Shown piece by piece: positions 18,061-25,577 of a stretch of DNA of 64,000 nt. Position 1 is the stretch's first letter, and the number at the start of each line of letters is the position of its first letter. A program made the translations under genes and the position numbers. The DNA comes from Actinosynnema sp. ALI-1.44 (GTDB lineage: Bacteria; Actinomycetota; Actinomycetes; Mycobacteriales; Pseudonocardiaceae). Where the stretch lies: positions 1 to 64,000 of the forward strand of contig NZ_MTQO01000032.1 of assembly GCF_001984155.1 (NCBI RefSeq), read 5' to 3'. The notes under the pieces are model-generated. The model saw only the letters and a list, made by a program, of their open reading frames with translations. It was not told the origin of the DNA and ran no database searches.

Positions 18061-20562
18061 TCATGGTGTCCCGAAAGGCATCCGGCACAGGGGATTGTCC
18101 AGGTGCAGCGGCTCCTCGCCGAGCCCGGCCGGTCGCCCGTCCACGGTGAACGGGCCGGTCCAGCGCAGGCTGAGACCCCGGTAGTCCACGCCGTCGGGCT
18201 CGAACTCAGGCTCGTCCAACCCGCCGATGAACTCGGCGAACGAGCCGTCGACGGCCCGCCTGCCGACCACGCACACCCACGACGTGCCCGCGCCACGCGC
18301 CCGGATCTCCTGGTAGGCGTTCGGGCCCGTGGTGAGCACGCGGCAACCGCCCTGGGTGGCGAGGGCGACGTACCCGTCGCCTCTGCGGCCAACCAGCCAC
18401 GGGTCGACCGGCACCCATTCGTCCAGAGTGGACAGCGGGAACCAGCCGTGGGTGAAGCCCATCGGGTCGTCATGGGGGATTCGGTACACGGCGAGCACGG
18501 TGTTGCGGTGCTGGTGGACCCTCGGCAGGATCCGGTTGCCCGCCCAGGCGTTCGGGCGTGCGGACGAGTGCGTGGCGTCGTTGGGCGCGTGCGTCACGTA
18601 GATCTGGGTTTCCGGGCCGAGCGTCGCGCCCCAGATGTGTTCCTGCAGCCCCGGCAGGCCGGACCGGTAGTCCTGGACACTCGACAGCATCGCGTCCGGG
18701 GTCTTGTACACGACCAGATCAGAGGCGTACGGACGGCACAGCAAGTCGTGGCGCAGCCGGTACTCGCCGCGGTAACGCTGCTTACCCAGCCACTCCTCGG
18801 GCACACGAGACGCCTCGGCGAGCCGCGGCGGCAGTTGGTAGCGCTGAGCGGTGGCCAGCACGGTCGCGGGCAGCGTGGCGTGGTTGAGCGCCCCCATGCC
18901 CCAGCACAGCCACATGATCGACGCCGTTTCCTCCAGCCGCGCGGTGCGCTGCGTCTGCACGTACGACCGGTCGTGTGCCGAGACGTGCGCGCTGTACCAG
19001 GAGTTGAACGCCAACGTCAGCAGAGTCTTGTCCAGCAACCGCCGTGCCAGGTCCCGGATCGTCTCGTCGTCCGCGAACTCCACCAGTGAGGTCAACGCCA
19101 GCACGTCGACAGCGAGGTACGCGTTCGAGTCGAACTCGCTGTAGCCGCCGGCGAGTTTGCGCGTGAGCCACTGCTCGGCCATGTCCCTGCCGTGCTCGGC
19201 GTGCCGCGTGCCGCTCCAGCCGGTGTTCTGGAAGACGTCCTGCGCGAACGCCTGCCCGGCGAGCAGTTCCGCCGTGTGCCACACCACCTGGTGGTTCTCG
19301 GTGAAGTAGCACATCGCGTCGAGGCCGGGCTGGTCGATCCAGTACTTCAGGCCCAGCAACGGTTCGCGGACGTGCTCACGGACATCCTCCCGGCGGTGCC
19401 ACAGGTGCAGCAGGCCCAACGCCTCGAAGTCCGCGCAGTCCGCCCGGTTCCCGATCATCCACAGCGACCGTTCGAGCGCTTTCGGGCGTAGCGCGTGTCC
19501 CGGGTCCAGTGCCAGCGCCGCGAGTTCCGCGGCGCAGCCGTTGGGACCTTGCGCCGCGTGTTCCAGCACCTCGCGCCGCCAGTCCTCGGGACCGCCCACG
19601 GGTGTCGTGCGCCCGTGCGGCAACATCACCACGGGGAAGTCACGGAACAACGGCGACCCGGGTACCGACACCCGGACGGTGTGCTCGCCCGTCGTCAGCA
19701 TCGACGCCGACCCGACTCCGGCGTCACCGGTCATGTGCGCCAAGGGGATCGTGACACTTCCACCGTCCACAGTGACCGTGCGGTCGATGTGGCCGCACCG
19801 GACGTTCAACGTCACGCCGTCCGGCGCGGTGAGCTCGACCTCCGGCTCGATCAGACCCCAGCGCGGCGTGCCGACGCCGTCGAGGACCTGCTCGGCGAAC
19901 TCGGACGACAGCTCGTCGGCACCCGGGCTGGGAACGACCACGCGAACCGGCAGCCCGCCCACCCGCAACCGGACGACCTGGCGGCACTCGCGGAACCCGA
20001 TCTGCCACGAGCACACCACGACCTCGGACACACCGGACGGCAGCCACACCTTCACCTCGTGCTCGGCGGGCTCCATGTAGGTGACCTGCCCGGTGCGCAG
20101 CACGCACTCGCCACCGACGTACAACTGGACCGGCCCGGTGCTCGCCAGCTTGAGCGTCCGCCATTCGGCCTGGTCCACCTCGAAGGCGGTGGCAGCGGCG
20201 GCGATCCGCAACTCCGGCGTGAAGCAGAACTCGCTCCAGTCCACCAACCCGTCGGACGCCGTGTGCACGCGCCGCCACGTTCCCCGGTGCTCGGCGCCGG
20301 TCGGCCCGGTGTACGCGACCTCGCCGCCCTCGACCACCGCGGGCAGCGGCTGGTCGCGCAGCGGCCACCGTTCGTGCAGCCTGGCCTTCAGGGGAGTGAC
20401 GTCCGGGCCGTTGGTCAGCACCCAGCGGCCGTCCGGGCCCCACGGCGAACCGTCGGCCGCCAGTGCGCCGGAGAGATCCACCGGCTCGGCCCACCCGCCT
20501 GCCACCAGCCAGTCCCGCACCGTCCCGCGTTCGTCGAGCCGGTGCGTGGTGCGTCCGCTCAT
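18061..20562 (-). CDS. Unidentified 833-aa carbohydrate-active-type protein, alpha/alpha-toroid-like
   Basis: An 833-aa cytoplasmic protein (no signal peptide) that I cannot assign to a named family. The N-terminal about 330 residues are beta-rich and Trp-rich (VDWSEFCFTPELRI, VVVCSWQIGFRECRQVVR). The middle about 370 residues are helical repeats like polysaccharide lyases or six-hairpin glycosidases (YFTENHQVVWHTAELLAGQ, GYSEFDSNAYLAVDVLALTS). The C-terminus is beta-rich again. The start overlaps the stop of the ABC permease by 4 bp, so it is the last gene of a sugar-uptake operon and probably processes the imported sugar. Catalytic residues cannot be named. Confidence 0.6.
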   Translation of the reverse strand: MSGRTTHRLDERGTVRDWLVAGGWAEPVDLSGALAADGSPWGPDGRWVLTNGPDVTPLKARLHERWPLRDQPLPAVVEGGEVAYTGPTGAEHRGTWRRVHTASDGLVDWSEFCFTPELRIAAAATAFEVDQAEWRTLKLASTGPVQLYVGGECVLRTGQVTYMEPAEHEVKVWLPSGVSEVVVCSWQIGFRECRQVVRLRVGGLPVRVVVPSPGADELSSEFAEQVLDGVGTPRWGLIEPEVELTAPDGVTLNVRCGHIDRTVTVDGGSVTIPLAHMTGDAGVGSASMLTTGEHTVRVSVPGSPLFRDFPVVMLPHGRTTPVGGPEDWRREVLEHAAQGPNGCAAELAALALDPGHALRPKALERSLWMIGNRADCADFEALGLLHLWHRREDVREHVREPLLGLKYWIDQPGLDAMCYFTENHQVVWHTAELLAGQAFAQDVFQNTGWSGTRHAEHGRDMAEQWLTRKLAGGYSEFDSNAYLAVDVLALTSLVEFADDETIRDLARRLLDKTLLTLAFNSWYSAHVSAHDRSYVQTQRTARLEETASIMWLCWGMGALNHATLPATVLATAQRYQLPPRLAEASRVPEEWLGKQRYRGEYRLRHDLLCRPYASDLVVYKTPDAMLSSVQDYRSGLPGLQEHIWGATLGPETQIYVTHAPNDATHSSARPNAWAGNRILPRVHQHRNTVLAVYRIPHDDPMGFTHGWFPLSTLDEWVPVDPWLVGRRGDGYVALATQGGCRVLTTGPNAYQEIRARGAGTSWVCVVGRRAVDGSFAEFIGGLDEPEFEPDGVDYRGLSLRWTGPFTVDGRPAGLGEEPLHLDNPLCRMPFGTP

Positions 20563-21440
20563 CTGAGTCCCGTCTGCGCGATTCCCCTGACGATCTGCCG
20601 TTGGGTGAACAGGAACACGATGATCACCGGGATCATGCTCACCACCGACATGGCCAGGATGTAGTTGAACGGCACGACTTCCTCGCTGCTGAACTGCGCG
20701 AGCGCCACCGGCAGCGTGTACAGGTCCTGCGACTGGGCGATCACCAGCGGCCACAGGAAGTCGTTCCACCGCCAGATCACCGAGAAGATCGTGACCACCG
20801 CCAGCGCGGGGCGGCACAGCGGCAGGATCAGCCGCAGGAAGATCCGCAGCTCACCGGCGCCGTCGATCCTGGCGGCCTCGATCAGGTCGTCCGGGATGGT
20901 CAGCATGTACTGGCGCAGCAGGAACACCCCGGTCGGCGTCGCCGCGGGCGGGATGATCATCCCGAGCAGCGAGTTGGTCATCCCGGTGTCGGCGGCGACC
21001 TGGTGCAACGGGATCAGGATGATCTGCAGGGGGATCATGATCGTGCCCAGGGTGACCAGGAACAGCACGTTGCGGCCGCGGAAGTTGTACTTGGCCAACG
21101 CGTACGCCGCCATCGTGTTGATCACCAGGGTGAGCGCGGTCGCCGAGACCGTCACGATGGTGCTGTTGGTCAGGTACACGCCGAAGTCGAACCTGGACAA
21201 CGCCTCGGTGTAGTTGTCCGGCGAGAACGAGTCCGGCAGCAGGGCAGGCGGCCGGGCCGCGAGTTCGGTGCGCGTCTTGAACGAGGAGAGCACGGTCCAC
21301 ACCACGGGCGCCAGGAACAGGATCGACAAGGCGATCAGCCCGGCGTACATCAGGACCTTCGCCGTGGTGGGCGGTGCGGTGGCGGACGCGGAGGTCCAGG
21401 TGGACCTCTTGGTCGCCCGCCGTGGAGCCAGGCCGATCAC
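20559..21440 (-). CDS. Sugar ABC transporter permease (MalG type)
   Basis: A 293-aa inner-membrane permease with six predicted helices and the EAA loop EAARIDGAGELRIFLRLILP that contacts the ATPase. The GTG start at 21440 overlaps the stop of the partner permease (ATGTGA). The N-terminal about 35 residues are polar, then KVLMYAGLIALSILFLAPVV begins the membrane part. The C-terminal QRQIVRGIAQTGLR tail is typical of CUT1 systems. An ATPase such as MsiK would be encoded elsewhere. Confidence 0.9.
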   Translation of the reverse strand: MIGLAPRRATKRSTWTSASATAPPTTAKVLMYAGLIALSILFLAPVVWTVLSSFKTRTELAARPPALLPDSFSPDNYTEALSRFDFGVYLTNSTIVTVSATALTLVINTMAAYALAKYNFRGRNVLFLVTLGTIMIPLQIILIPLHQVAADTGMTNSLLGMIIPPAATPTGVFLLRQYMLTIPDDLIEAARIDGAGELRIFLRLILPLCRPALAVVTIFSVIWRWNDFLWPLVIAQSQDLYTLPVALAQFSSEEVVPFNYILAMSVVSMIPVIIVFLFTQRQIVRGIAQTGLR

Positions 21441-22246
21441 ATGGACTCCCTGCGTCGGCCGTACAGGAAGTTCAGCATGGTCAGCGCGAAGATCGTGCAG
21501 AACAACACGACCGACCCGGCCGCCGCGAGCCCGTACTGGATGGGGGAGCGGAACGCGTGCTCGTAGATGTACTGCACCATCAGCGTGGTGGCGCCGAGCG
21601 GGCCGCCGCCGGTGAGCGTGTAGATGAAGTCGAACGCCTGGAACCCGGCGATCAGCGACAGGATCACCACCACGAGCGTCGTCGGGCGCAGCAACGGCCA
21701 CGTCACGTGCTTGAACCGCTGCCACGCCCCGGCCCCGTCGATCCGGGAGGCCTCGTAGTACGAGCCGTCGATGCCCTGCAGCCCGGCCATGATGATCAAC
21801 GTGTAGAAGCCGACGTGCGTCCACACGCCGACGAACACCGTCACCCCGAGCGCCGTCGGCCCGTCGACCAGCCAGCCGACGTCCAGGCCCAGCACCGAGT
21901 TCAGCGCGCCGGACCGGCGTTCGAGGATCCAGCTCCACAGCAGGCCGACCACCACCGGCGACAACAGCACCGGCAGGAAGAACACCGCGCGGAAGAAGCC
22001 GCGAGCCCGGATCGGCTGGGTCAGCAGCAGCGCCAGCCCGATCGCGGCGGCCGTGGAGACCAGCACGAACGCCACGACGAAGATCAGCGACGCGCGAGCC
22101 GCCGACCAGAACTCGTCGTCACCGACCAGCTTGCCGTAGTTCGCCGCGCCGACCGGCGTGAACGTGCGGCCGTTGGAACTGTCGAAACCGCTGACGTAGA
22201 AGCCGTTGATGGCCGGGTAGATGATGAACACGCCGAAGATCAGCAT
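21437..22246 (-). CDS. Sugar ABC transporter permease (MalF type), N-terminus apparently truncated
   Basis: A 269-aa CUT1 permease with the EAA loop (YYEASRIDGAGAWQRFKHVT). The only in-frame ATG (22246) lies inside the first membrane helix. Reading further upstream gives ALTERLLILPN, which looks like normal permease sequence, but it runs straight into an in-frame TAA inside the palindrome at 22271-22284, with no start codon other than CTG. Relatives usually have 20-40 more residues. No ribosome-binding site precedes the ATG, and no solute-binding-protein gene lies upstream, where one is expected. A deletion fusing the operon's operator region into this gene would explain all of this. Start position uncertain. 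Confidence 0.75.
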   Translation of the reverse strand: MLIFGVFIIYPAINGFYVSGFDSSNGRTFTPVGAANYGKLVGDDEFWSAARASLIFVVAFVLVSTAAAIGLALLLTQPIRARGFFRAVFFLPVLLSPVVVGLLWSWILERRSGALNSVLGLDVGWLVDGPTALGVTVFVGVWTHVGFYTLIIMAGLQGIDGSYYEASRIDGAGAWQRFKHVTWPLLRPTTLVVVILSLIAGFQAFDFIYTLTGGGPLGATTLMVQYIYEHAFRSPIQYGLAAAGSVVLFCTIFALTMLNFLYGRRRESM

Positions 22247-22270
22247 GTTCGGCAGGATGAGCAGCCTCTC

Positions 22271-22284
22271 AGTAAGCGCTTACT
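22271..22284. promoter_or_regulatory. LacI-type operator, perfect palindrome
   Basis: AGTAAGCGCTTACT is a perfect 14-bp palindrome with the central CG typical of LacI-family sites. It overlaps the apparent lost 5' coding part of the MalF-type permease gene. Its centre is 66 bp from the second site at 22337-22350. Confidence 0.65.
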
Positions 22285-22336
22285 AGGGCACCCTATGACT
22301 ACATATGTGAACAGTCAACGGCTGGCCGGTACGTTT

Positions 22337-22350
22337 GGTAAGCGCTTGTC
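22337..22350. promoter_or_regulatory. Second LacI-type operator half-matching the first
   Basis: GGTAAGCGCTTGTC contains the same core TAAGCGCTT. Together with 22271-22284 it forms a pair that could support looping by a LacI-family repressor. No LacI-family gene is present in the window. Confidence 0.55.
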
Positions 22351-22392
22351 GTCAGGTGTGGACGGCGCGAAAACGGCGGCATACTGGGCATT

Positions 22393-22683
22393 GTGACGAC
22401 GCGAGAGCCACGCCTGGAGATCGAGTACTGCACGCAGTGCCGGTGGTTGCTGCGCGCGGGCTGGACCGCGCAGGAGCTGCTGACCACGTTCACCGAGGAA
22501 CTCGGCGAGGTGGCGTTGATTCCCGGCAGGGGCGGGGTTTTCGACGTGCGGATCGGCGCGGACACGATCTGGTCGCGCTCCCGGGACGGCGGCTTCCCCG
22601 ATCTCGCGGTGCTCAAGCAGGCGGTGCGTGACCGGATCGCGCCCGATCGCGATCTCGGCCACAGCGACCGCCGCAGGACCTAA
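22393..22683 (+). CDS. SelT/SelW/SelH (Rdx) family protein
   Basis: A 96-aa thioredoxin-like protein with the family redox motif CxxC (YCTQCRWLLRAGWTAQELL) near the N-terminus and the conserved PGRGGVFDV segment. Such non-selenium Rdx proteins are presumed thiol-redox or selenium-related factors; the physiological role is unknown. The GTG start lacks a clear ribosome-binding site. Its 3' end overlaps the convergent beta-propeller gene by 4 bp. Confidence 0.85.
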   Translation: MTTREPRLEIEYCTQCRWLLRAGWTAQELLTTFTEELGEVALIPGRGGVFDVRIGADTIWSRSRDGGFPDLAVLKQAVRDRIAPDRDLGHSDRRRT

Positions 22684-23732
22684 CCCGTGACCACGACGGC
22701 CGCGTCCGGCTGGCGGAGCGTGGCGAAGGTCCCGGCGACCCGGCCGCGTACCAGGTCCAGCACGGCCACCTGGGCGGTGTCCAGCAGTGACACGTAGGCC
22801 AGCGGTTTGGTCGGGTGCACTGTCGCGGCCGACGGCTTGCCCGGCAGCGAGGCTGTCCAGATCGGACGCAGTCGGGTGCTGACCATCGAGATGGCGTTGT
22901 TGGCCAGATCGGTGACCAACAGTTGGTCGTCGGACACGGTGTACACGCGTAGCGGGTCGGTGCCGGGAAGGTGCAACTCGTCACGGACACGCATGGTGTA
23001 CGCGTCCACCGCGACGACACCGGGGTTCTTGCGCGCGCCGACGTAGAGCGTGCGTTCGTCCCGGCCCAGGCAGCAACTCTCCGGCAGCTGTCCTGGTGTG
23101 ACTGTGACGGGCGCGATCGCGGCGTCGTACGGGCGGACCATGCTGACGGTGTGCGAGAGCAGGCCGGTGACGTAAGCCCGTTCACCGCTGCGGCTGACCG
23201 CGAACATGTGCGCTTTGATGGCACCCGTGTTCACCGCCCGGCTGGGGCTGGTGCCGACGGGTGAGTCGAATCCGAGCAGTACACCCTTCTCCTCGGACAA
23301 CGCGTACAGGCGGTTGTTGTTGTCCATGCCCATGCCGTGGATCCGGTTGAACGGCGCGAGTTCGATGGTGCGCACCAGCGTGCGTGCCCTCAGGTCGACG
23401 ACGAACACCGCGGACGCGCCGGGTCCGACCACGTTGGCGAACTCGACGCCGTAGTGCCCGACGTACCCGAACCGCCGTTCACGGTCCGCGGTGATCTCGT
23501 GCGGGTAGTCACCGAGCACGACCTCCGACAGCCGCCTGCCGGAGGACGCGTCGAAGAACGCGAGTCGCCGGTCGCCTTTCTCCACCAACGCCAGGACGTC
23601 CCCAGCCGCCTGGGCCGCCGCGTCGTCGAGGGGGGCGGCGGTGGCCGTCGGCGCGGCGACCACCGGGAGTGACAGGCCCGCCACACCGGCTAACTTCATG
23701 GCGTTGCGCCGGGAGATCCCGTTGTCCTTCAT
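22680..23732 (-). CDS. Tat-exported YVTN-type beta-propeller protein
   Basis: A 350-aa protein, starting at the ATG with AAGGAG six bases upstream. The N-terminus has a twin-arginine signal (SRRNAMKLAG then a hydrophobic stretch ending TATAAP). The mature part is a seven-bladed propeller with YncE/YVTN-like repeats (GDYPHEITADRERRFGYVG, ERAYVTGLLSHTVSMV, KPLAYVSLLDTAQVAVLDL). Tat export suggests a cofactor or cytoplasmic folding; no metal-site motif is evident. Monocistronic, function unknown. Confidence 0.75.
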   Translation of the reverse strand: MKDNGISRRNAMKLAGVAGLSLPVVAAPTATAAPLDDAAAQAAGDVLALVEKGDRRLAFFDASSGRRLSEVVLGDYPHEITADRERRFGYVGHYGVEFANVVGPGASAVFVVDLRARTLVRTIELAPFNRIHGMGMDNNNRLYALSEEKGVLLGFDSPVGTSPSRAVNTGAIKAHMFAVSRSGERAYVTGLLSHTVSMVRPYDAAIAPVTVTPGQLPESCCLGRDERTLYVGARKNPGVVAVDAYTMRVRDELHLPGTDPLRVYTVSDDQLLVTDLANNAISMVSTRLRPIWTASLPGKPSAATVHPTKPLAYVSLLDTAQVAVLDLVRGRVAGTFATLRQPDAAVVVTG

Positions 23733-24056
23733 GGACGGCTCCTTGTTGAGGGTTGAACGAGTCACGACCAGACAGAAGCCGGAACCGGACGAAACGTCAA
23801 CACATCGATGGCGGCTTTTGCGCGGCGATTCGGGGCCAGGCTGGTTCGCGATGCGAACTTCCCGGGTGGACCTGCTGGATCCACGACTTGGTTCACGCAA
23901 TGAAGAAAGCCGTTAAGACGAAGATCACCTCCGCTGACGTCCTTTGTGGCCCGTCTCGCGGCCTGATCGGCCCTTCTCCGCGGTTCGGCCGCGCGAGCTG
24001 GGCGGATGTGACATCCTGTGCGGAGATTTCAGCCAGACGGAAACAGGCGGTAGCAC
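23733..24056. other. Divergent intergenic region with T7SS-locus promoter motif
   Basis: 324 bp without a gene between the propeller gene and the YbaB-like gene. GATGTGACATCCTGTGCGG at 24005-24023 closely matches a sequence upstream of the WXG100-like gene (24630-24648), and is probably the promoter of the YbaB-like gene, 34 bp downstream. GTGGA/TCCAC at about 23867-23883 forms a small hairpin. Confidence 0.45.
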
Positions 24057-24566
24057 GTGAAGACGCCCGACGAGTGGATGCGGGACTTCGAGTCCAAGAT
24101 CGCCGACGCGCAGGCCAAGGCCGCGGCGGTGCAGCAGGGGCTGTCGAACGCGCAAGGCAGCGCGTCGTCCAAGGACGGCGCGGTGACGGTGACGGTCGCG
24201 CCGACCGGAGCGTTGACCAACGTGCGGTTGACGGCCGAGGCGATGCGCATGTCGCACTCGCAGCTGGCGGCCGAGATCATGGCTGTGGCCCGCAGCGCGC
24301 AGCGGTCGGCCGCCACGCAGGTCGCCGAGACGTTCGAGCAGGTCAACGGCGCCGGGTCGGAGTCGTACAGGCTGATCACCGAGTACCTCCCGCCCGCCGA
24401 GGAGGAGGACGAGGAAGAAGAGCTCGAGCCCCAGCAGTTCGGGTTCGAGGAAGGCGCCGACCAGCAGCAGCCCCCGGCCCGCCCGGAGCCGCCGCGTCGC
24501 CCCGCGCCGCGTCCGGACGAGGGCGACGACTCCGAGTTCGGCGGCGGCTCGATCTTCCGCGGCTAG
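24057..24566 (+). CDS. YbaB/EbfC-family protein of a T7SS-type locus
   Basis: A 169-aa protein, GTG start. Residues 1-105 form the YbaB/EbfC fold: an N-terminal coiled-coil helix (FESKIADAQAKAAAVQQGLS), three strands (GAVTVTVAPTGALTNVRLT) and a C-terminal helix. The last 60 residues are an acidic and proline-rich tail (EEEDEEEELEP). YbaB-like proteins are repeatedly encoded in front of WXG100 and T7SS-effector genes in actinomycetes (as with EspD-like proteins), where a chaperone or regulatory role is suspected. It is separated from the operon by 146 bp with its own promoter-like motif. Confidence 0.8.
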   Translation: MKTPDEWMRDFESKIADAQAKAAAVQQGLSNAQGSASSKDGAVTVTVAPTGALTNVRLTAEAMRMSHSQLAAEIMAVARSAQRSAATQVAETFEQVNGAGSESYRLITEYLPPAEEEDEEEELEPQQFGFEEGADQQQPPARPEPPRRPAPRPDEGDDSEFGGGSIFRG

Positions 24567-24648
24567 TGGTCGTGACCACGAGTGGTTGCGACCGCTGGAA
24601 TCCCCGGTTCGCGCGTGCGAACGAGTTCGAATGTGACAGTCTGTACGG
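24566..24648 (+). promoter_or_regulatory. Promoter/operator region of the toxin operon
   Basis: Contains GTGGTC-GT-GACCAC (24566-24579), the palindrome GTTCGC-GCGT-GCGAAC (24607-24622) and AATGTGACAGTCTGTACGG (24630-24648). The last shares 14 of 19 bases with the element before the YbaB-like gene. Together they look like a regulated promoter 65 bp upstream of the WXG100-like start. Confidence 0.5.
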
Positions 24649-24712
24649 GAACGAAATCGGGGCGGCGGTCATCTGACCCGCACAAGCGAACGGAAGGAAC
24701 TGGGGGAGGGCT

Positions 24713-25564
24713 GTGACCGAGTGGTACGAGGGCGCCGGAGTCGTCGAGAGCGTCGCCGGGTTCGTCGACACGCTGACCGCCGAGTCCGAAGGTGAGGGCG
24801 TCGACGTCATCGACGCGGCCATCGGTGGCGCCGGAATGGTCGTCGACCTGGTTTCCTCTGCCGCGAACCCGCTCGCCGCGGTGTTCTCGGCCGGAGTCGG
24901 CTGGCTGCTCGAGCACATCAGCTTCATCCGTGAGCCGCTGGACGCGTTGCTCGGCAACCCCGACGAGATCAACGCCAACACCCACCAGCTCAAGTCGGCG
25001 GCGCTGGAGATGAAGATGATCGCCGAGGAGCACCGCCAGGACGTCGCCGCGATGGGCGGCTCGTGGTCGGGCGAGTCGAACGAGGCGTTCCGCCAGAACC
25101 AGGAAACGATCGCGGGCCAGTACGAGGCGCTCGGCAAGACCATGGACGGGACGGCGTCGACGTACGCGCTGTCCGGTGCGCTGGTCGTCGAGCTGCGGGC
25201 GATGGTCTTCGACTGGATCTCGGACCTGATCGGTGAGCTGATCGCGGGCGCGCTGATCGCGTTGGCGTCGGCGGCGGTGACGTTCGGTGGCTCGATCGCG
25301 GCGTACTGCGGCTACGCGGGCACCCGCGCGGCCATGCTCGCCACCAAGATGGCGTCCCGGCTGAGCAAGCTGATGGCCGCGATGAAGCGGTTCGGCGTGC
25401 GGATCGCCAAGCTGCAGGAGAAGATGTCCGGACTGATGAAGGGCCTGGAGAAGTTCGCGGACTACGGCGACTACGCCAAGACCGCGTACGACGCCGTCAA
25501 GCCGTACGACATGCCGCAGGCCCAGCCGCAGACCCCGGGCGTGAACCCCGGCGCGGCAGGCTAG
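24713..25564 (+). CDS. WXG100-like ESX/T7SS substrate with C-terminal helical extension
   Basis: A 283-aa protein, GTG start. Residues about 80-150 form a WXG100-type helical hairpin with the turn SWSG (GGSWSGESNEAFRQ), the signature of T7SS substrates. The N-terminal half carries a hydrophobic segment (VVDLVSSAANPLAAVFSAGV), and there is a second at about 165-205 (LIGELIAGALIALASAAVTF). The C-terminus is amphipathic and ends in a Pro/Gln tail. It lies 13 bp before the giant toxin gene, so it is probably the secretion partner or translocation helper of that toxin. Longer than classical 100-aa members. Confidence 0.8.
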   Translation: MTEWYEGAGVVESVAGFVDTLTAESEGEGVDVIDAAIGGAGMVVDLVSSAANPLAAVFSAGVGWLLEHISFIREPLDALLGNPDEINANTHQLKSAALEMKMIAEEHRQDVAAMGGSWSGESNEAFRQNQETIAGQYEALGKTMDGTASTYALSGALVVELRAMVFDWISDLIGELIAGALIALASAAVTFGGSIAAYCGYAGTRAAMLATKMASRLSKLMAAMKRFGVRIAKLQEKMSGLMKGLEKFADYGDYAKTAYDAVKPYDMPQAQPQTPGVNPGAAG

Positions 25565-25577
25565 CGGACCTGAGGCG

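Noticed and set aside
24564-24622. Second copy of the fold-back element (shares CTAGTGGTC)
   Set aside because: Only nine terminal bases agree; the following palindromes are different, so it is listed as a promoter region.
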